Assembly (NCBI GenBank): GCA_007121575.1
Contig: SKKJ01000243.1
Span: 1-6,699 of the forward strand
Length of the DNA: 6,699 nt
Direction: 5' to 3'
From: Natronomonas sp.
GTDB lineage: Archaea > Halobacteriota > Halobacteria > Halobacteriales > Haloarculaceae
Shown here one piece after another: positions 5,859 to 6,699 of the stretch (position 1 is the first letter of the stretch; each line of letters opens with the position of its first letter). The position numbers were made by a program, and so were the translations under genes. The notes beneath the pieces were generated by a model. It saw only the letters and a list, made by a program, of their open reading frames with translations. It did no database searches and was not told the DNA's origin.

Positions 5859-6053
5859 TTAGTTGCGGACGATGTTCGTCGCGCGTGGGCCCTTCGGGGC
5901 ATCCTCGATCTCGAATTCTATTTCCGTCCCTTCCGTTAGATCCTCTCCGCCAACGTCCTCCATGTGAAAGAACACGTCCTCGTCGGAATCCTCAGTCGAA
6001 ATGAAACCGTAGCCGCCAGTGTCGTTGAAGAAGTCAACTTTACCGTTTGACAT
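5859..6053 (-). CDS. cspA: Cold-shock domain protein (CspA family)
   Basis: A 64-residue OB-fold protein that binds single-stranded nucleic acid, expected to act as an RNA chaperone in the cytoplasm. The RNP1-like segment is DFFNDTGGYGFI (7-18) and the RNP2-like segment DVFFHMEDV (26-34), corresponding to the bacterial K-W-F-N-x-x-x-G-[FY]-G-F-I and D-V-F-V-H motifs. It is strongly acidic, as in halophiles. The frame is open upstream to 6146, but MSNGKVDFF is the canonical beginning, the length is then exactly that of the family, and a TATA-like box lies about 30 nt before this ATG, so the longer version is rejected. It is a single-gene unit: convergent with the hydrolase, and about 100 nt beyond the ADH synthase stop on the same strand. 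Confidence 0.93.
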   Translation of the reverse strand: MSNGKVDFFNDTGGYGFISTEDSDEDVFFHMEDVGGEDLTEGTEIEFEIEDAPKGPRATNIVRN

Positions 6054-6079
6054 TGCAAATAAACGTACAGCCAACACGG

Positions 6080-6087
6080 GTATAACC
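6080..6087 (-). promoter_or_regulatory. TATA box of the cold-shock gene
   Basis: On the - strand GGTTATAC is centred about 30 nt before the ATG at 6053, consistent with a short or absent leader. It lies inside the interrupted palindrome GGGT-ATA-ACCC (6078-6088). Confidence 0.45.
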
Positions 6088-6157
6088 CTTGCGAGGGTCG
6101 CGTTACCACGGGCCGATCGAGGACGAATGTCTACTTTTGTCCCCAAATAGCGCGGCC

Positions 6158-6699
6158 TCAGGCGTCGAGACCGGCCCGTTCGAGCGCCTCGTCGGCGCTA
6201 CAGTCTTCGTGAACGATGAGTGCGACGGCTCGCGCCATCCGTTCCGGATCGTCGTGTTGGAAGATCGTCCGTCCCATCGAGACACCGGCTCCACCGGCGT
6301 CCATTGCACCTCGAACCATGCGTAACGATTCGAGGTCGCCACCGGGCGAGCCGCCGGCGATCAGTACCGGACAGCTCGTTGACGCACAGACGTGCTCGAA
6401 GCTTTCCGCGTCGCCGCTGTAGCCGGTTTTGATCAGATCTGCGCCGAGTTCTTCGCCCAAACGGGCCGCGTGACCGAGCGCTTCGGGATCGTCCCCGTCG
6501 ACATCTGGTCCACGCGCGTACGTCATCGCGAGCACGGGCAATCCGTACTCGGCCGCTTCGTCTGTCAGTCGACCGAGTTCCTCGATTTGTTCGCGTTCGT
6601 GATTCGAGCCGACATTCATATGAAACGAGACGGCATCGGCTCCGGAACGGATCGCGGCTTCGACCGATCCAGTCATTCGTTTGTCGTTCGAATCCGGGC
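6158..6699 (-). CDS. 2-amino-3,7-dideoxy-D-threo-hept-6-ulosonate (ADH) synthase, N-terminus beyond window
   Basis: The visible 179 residues are the C-terminal two thirds of a class I aldolase TIM barrel. ADH synthase condenses an aspartate semialdehyde-derived unit with a ketose-phosphate fragment in the first step of the archaeal route to 3-dehydroquinate and the aromatic amino acids. Visible motifs are GADAVSFHMNVGS, LPVLAMTYARG with the catalytic Tyr, DLIKTGYSGD with the Schiff-base Lys at 6428-6430, PVLIAGG and the phosphate-binding GAGVSMGRTIFQ. The frame stays open to the window edge and the codons before the internal ATG at 6674-6676 (PDSNDKR) are also family-like, so the gene continues outside; roughly 85 residues are missing. 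A class I fructose-bisphosphate aldolase of the same fold is the main alternative, but the motifs fit ADH synthase better. Confidence 0.87.
   Translation of the reverse strand, partial: PDSNDKRMTGSVEAAIRSGADAVSFHMNVGSNHEREQIEELGRLTDEAAEYGLPVLAMTYARGPDVDGDDPEALGHAARLGEELGADLIKTGYSGDAESFEHVCASTSCPVLIAGGSPGGDLESLRMVRGAMDAGGAGVSMGRTIFQHDDPERMARAVALIVHEDCSADEALERAGLDA

Noticed and set aside
6054..6146. N-terminal extension of the cold-shock protein to 95 residues
   Set aside because: The extra 31 residues precede the canonical start of the fold, and the extended region contains the TATA-like box of the gene.
6131..6150. Imperfect CTA-TTT/AAA-TAG repeat after the ADH synthase stop as a terminator
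   Set aside because: It is A/T pairing with a bulge and only a TTT run; too weak to call.

Overview
The window looks like a piece of a haloarchaeal chromosome. The evidence is GC-rich DNA (hand-counted lines in the main genes run 60-68% G+C), acidic predicted proteins, TATA-like boxes about 26-30 bp ahead of start codons (leaderless transcription), and protein types typical of haloarchaea: DUF7269/DUF7519-like membrane proteins next to a DUF58 protein, a 64-residue cold-shock protein, and an archaeal ADH (2-amino-3,7-dideoxy-D-threo-hept-6-ulosonate) synthase. I cannot name the genus.

Left part (1-2822, + strand): the 3' half of a tightly packed operon. It holds the last codons of an unidentified upstream gene, a two-helix membrane protein (DUF7269-like), a DUF58 protein and a polytopic membrane protein (DUF7519-like). 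Junctions are a 1-nt overlap, a 2-nt gap and a 4-nt ATGA overlap. In the middle (2913-4368, - strand) a small two-CBS-domain protein and a MoxR-type AAA+ ATPase face this operon. MoxR ATPases and DUF58 proteins are well-known genomic partners, thought to act together in folding or assembling envelope or metal-binding complexes. Here the moxR reading frame is broken by one in-frame TGA at a position where the family normally has glycine. Everything on both sides of the stop is well conserved, so this is a recent nonsense mutation, a sequencing error, or a split protein.

Right part: an M20-family zinc amidohydrolase of the N-carbamoyl-amino-acid hydrolase/allantoate amidohydrolase type is transcribed on the + strand, divergently from moxR. 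It has a clear TATA box that favours a start 24 nt inside the longest open frame. It is followed by a convergent cold-shock protein gene and, cut by the window edge, the C-terminal two thirds of ADH synthase (archaeal aromatic amino acid pathway), both on the - strand.

No RNA genes, CRISPR arrays, insertion sequences or integrase attachment sites were seen. No stretch over 300 bases lacks a gene; the gaps hold promoter-like and terminator-like elements and a few dyad symmetries, listed below. The best leads are the interrupted moxR in an otherwise intact moxR/DUF58 cluster, the low-GC CBS gene lying between the two parts of that cluster, and several dyads placed at promoters or gene ends.
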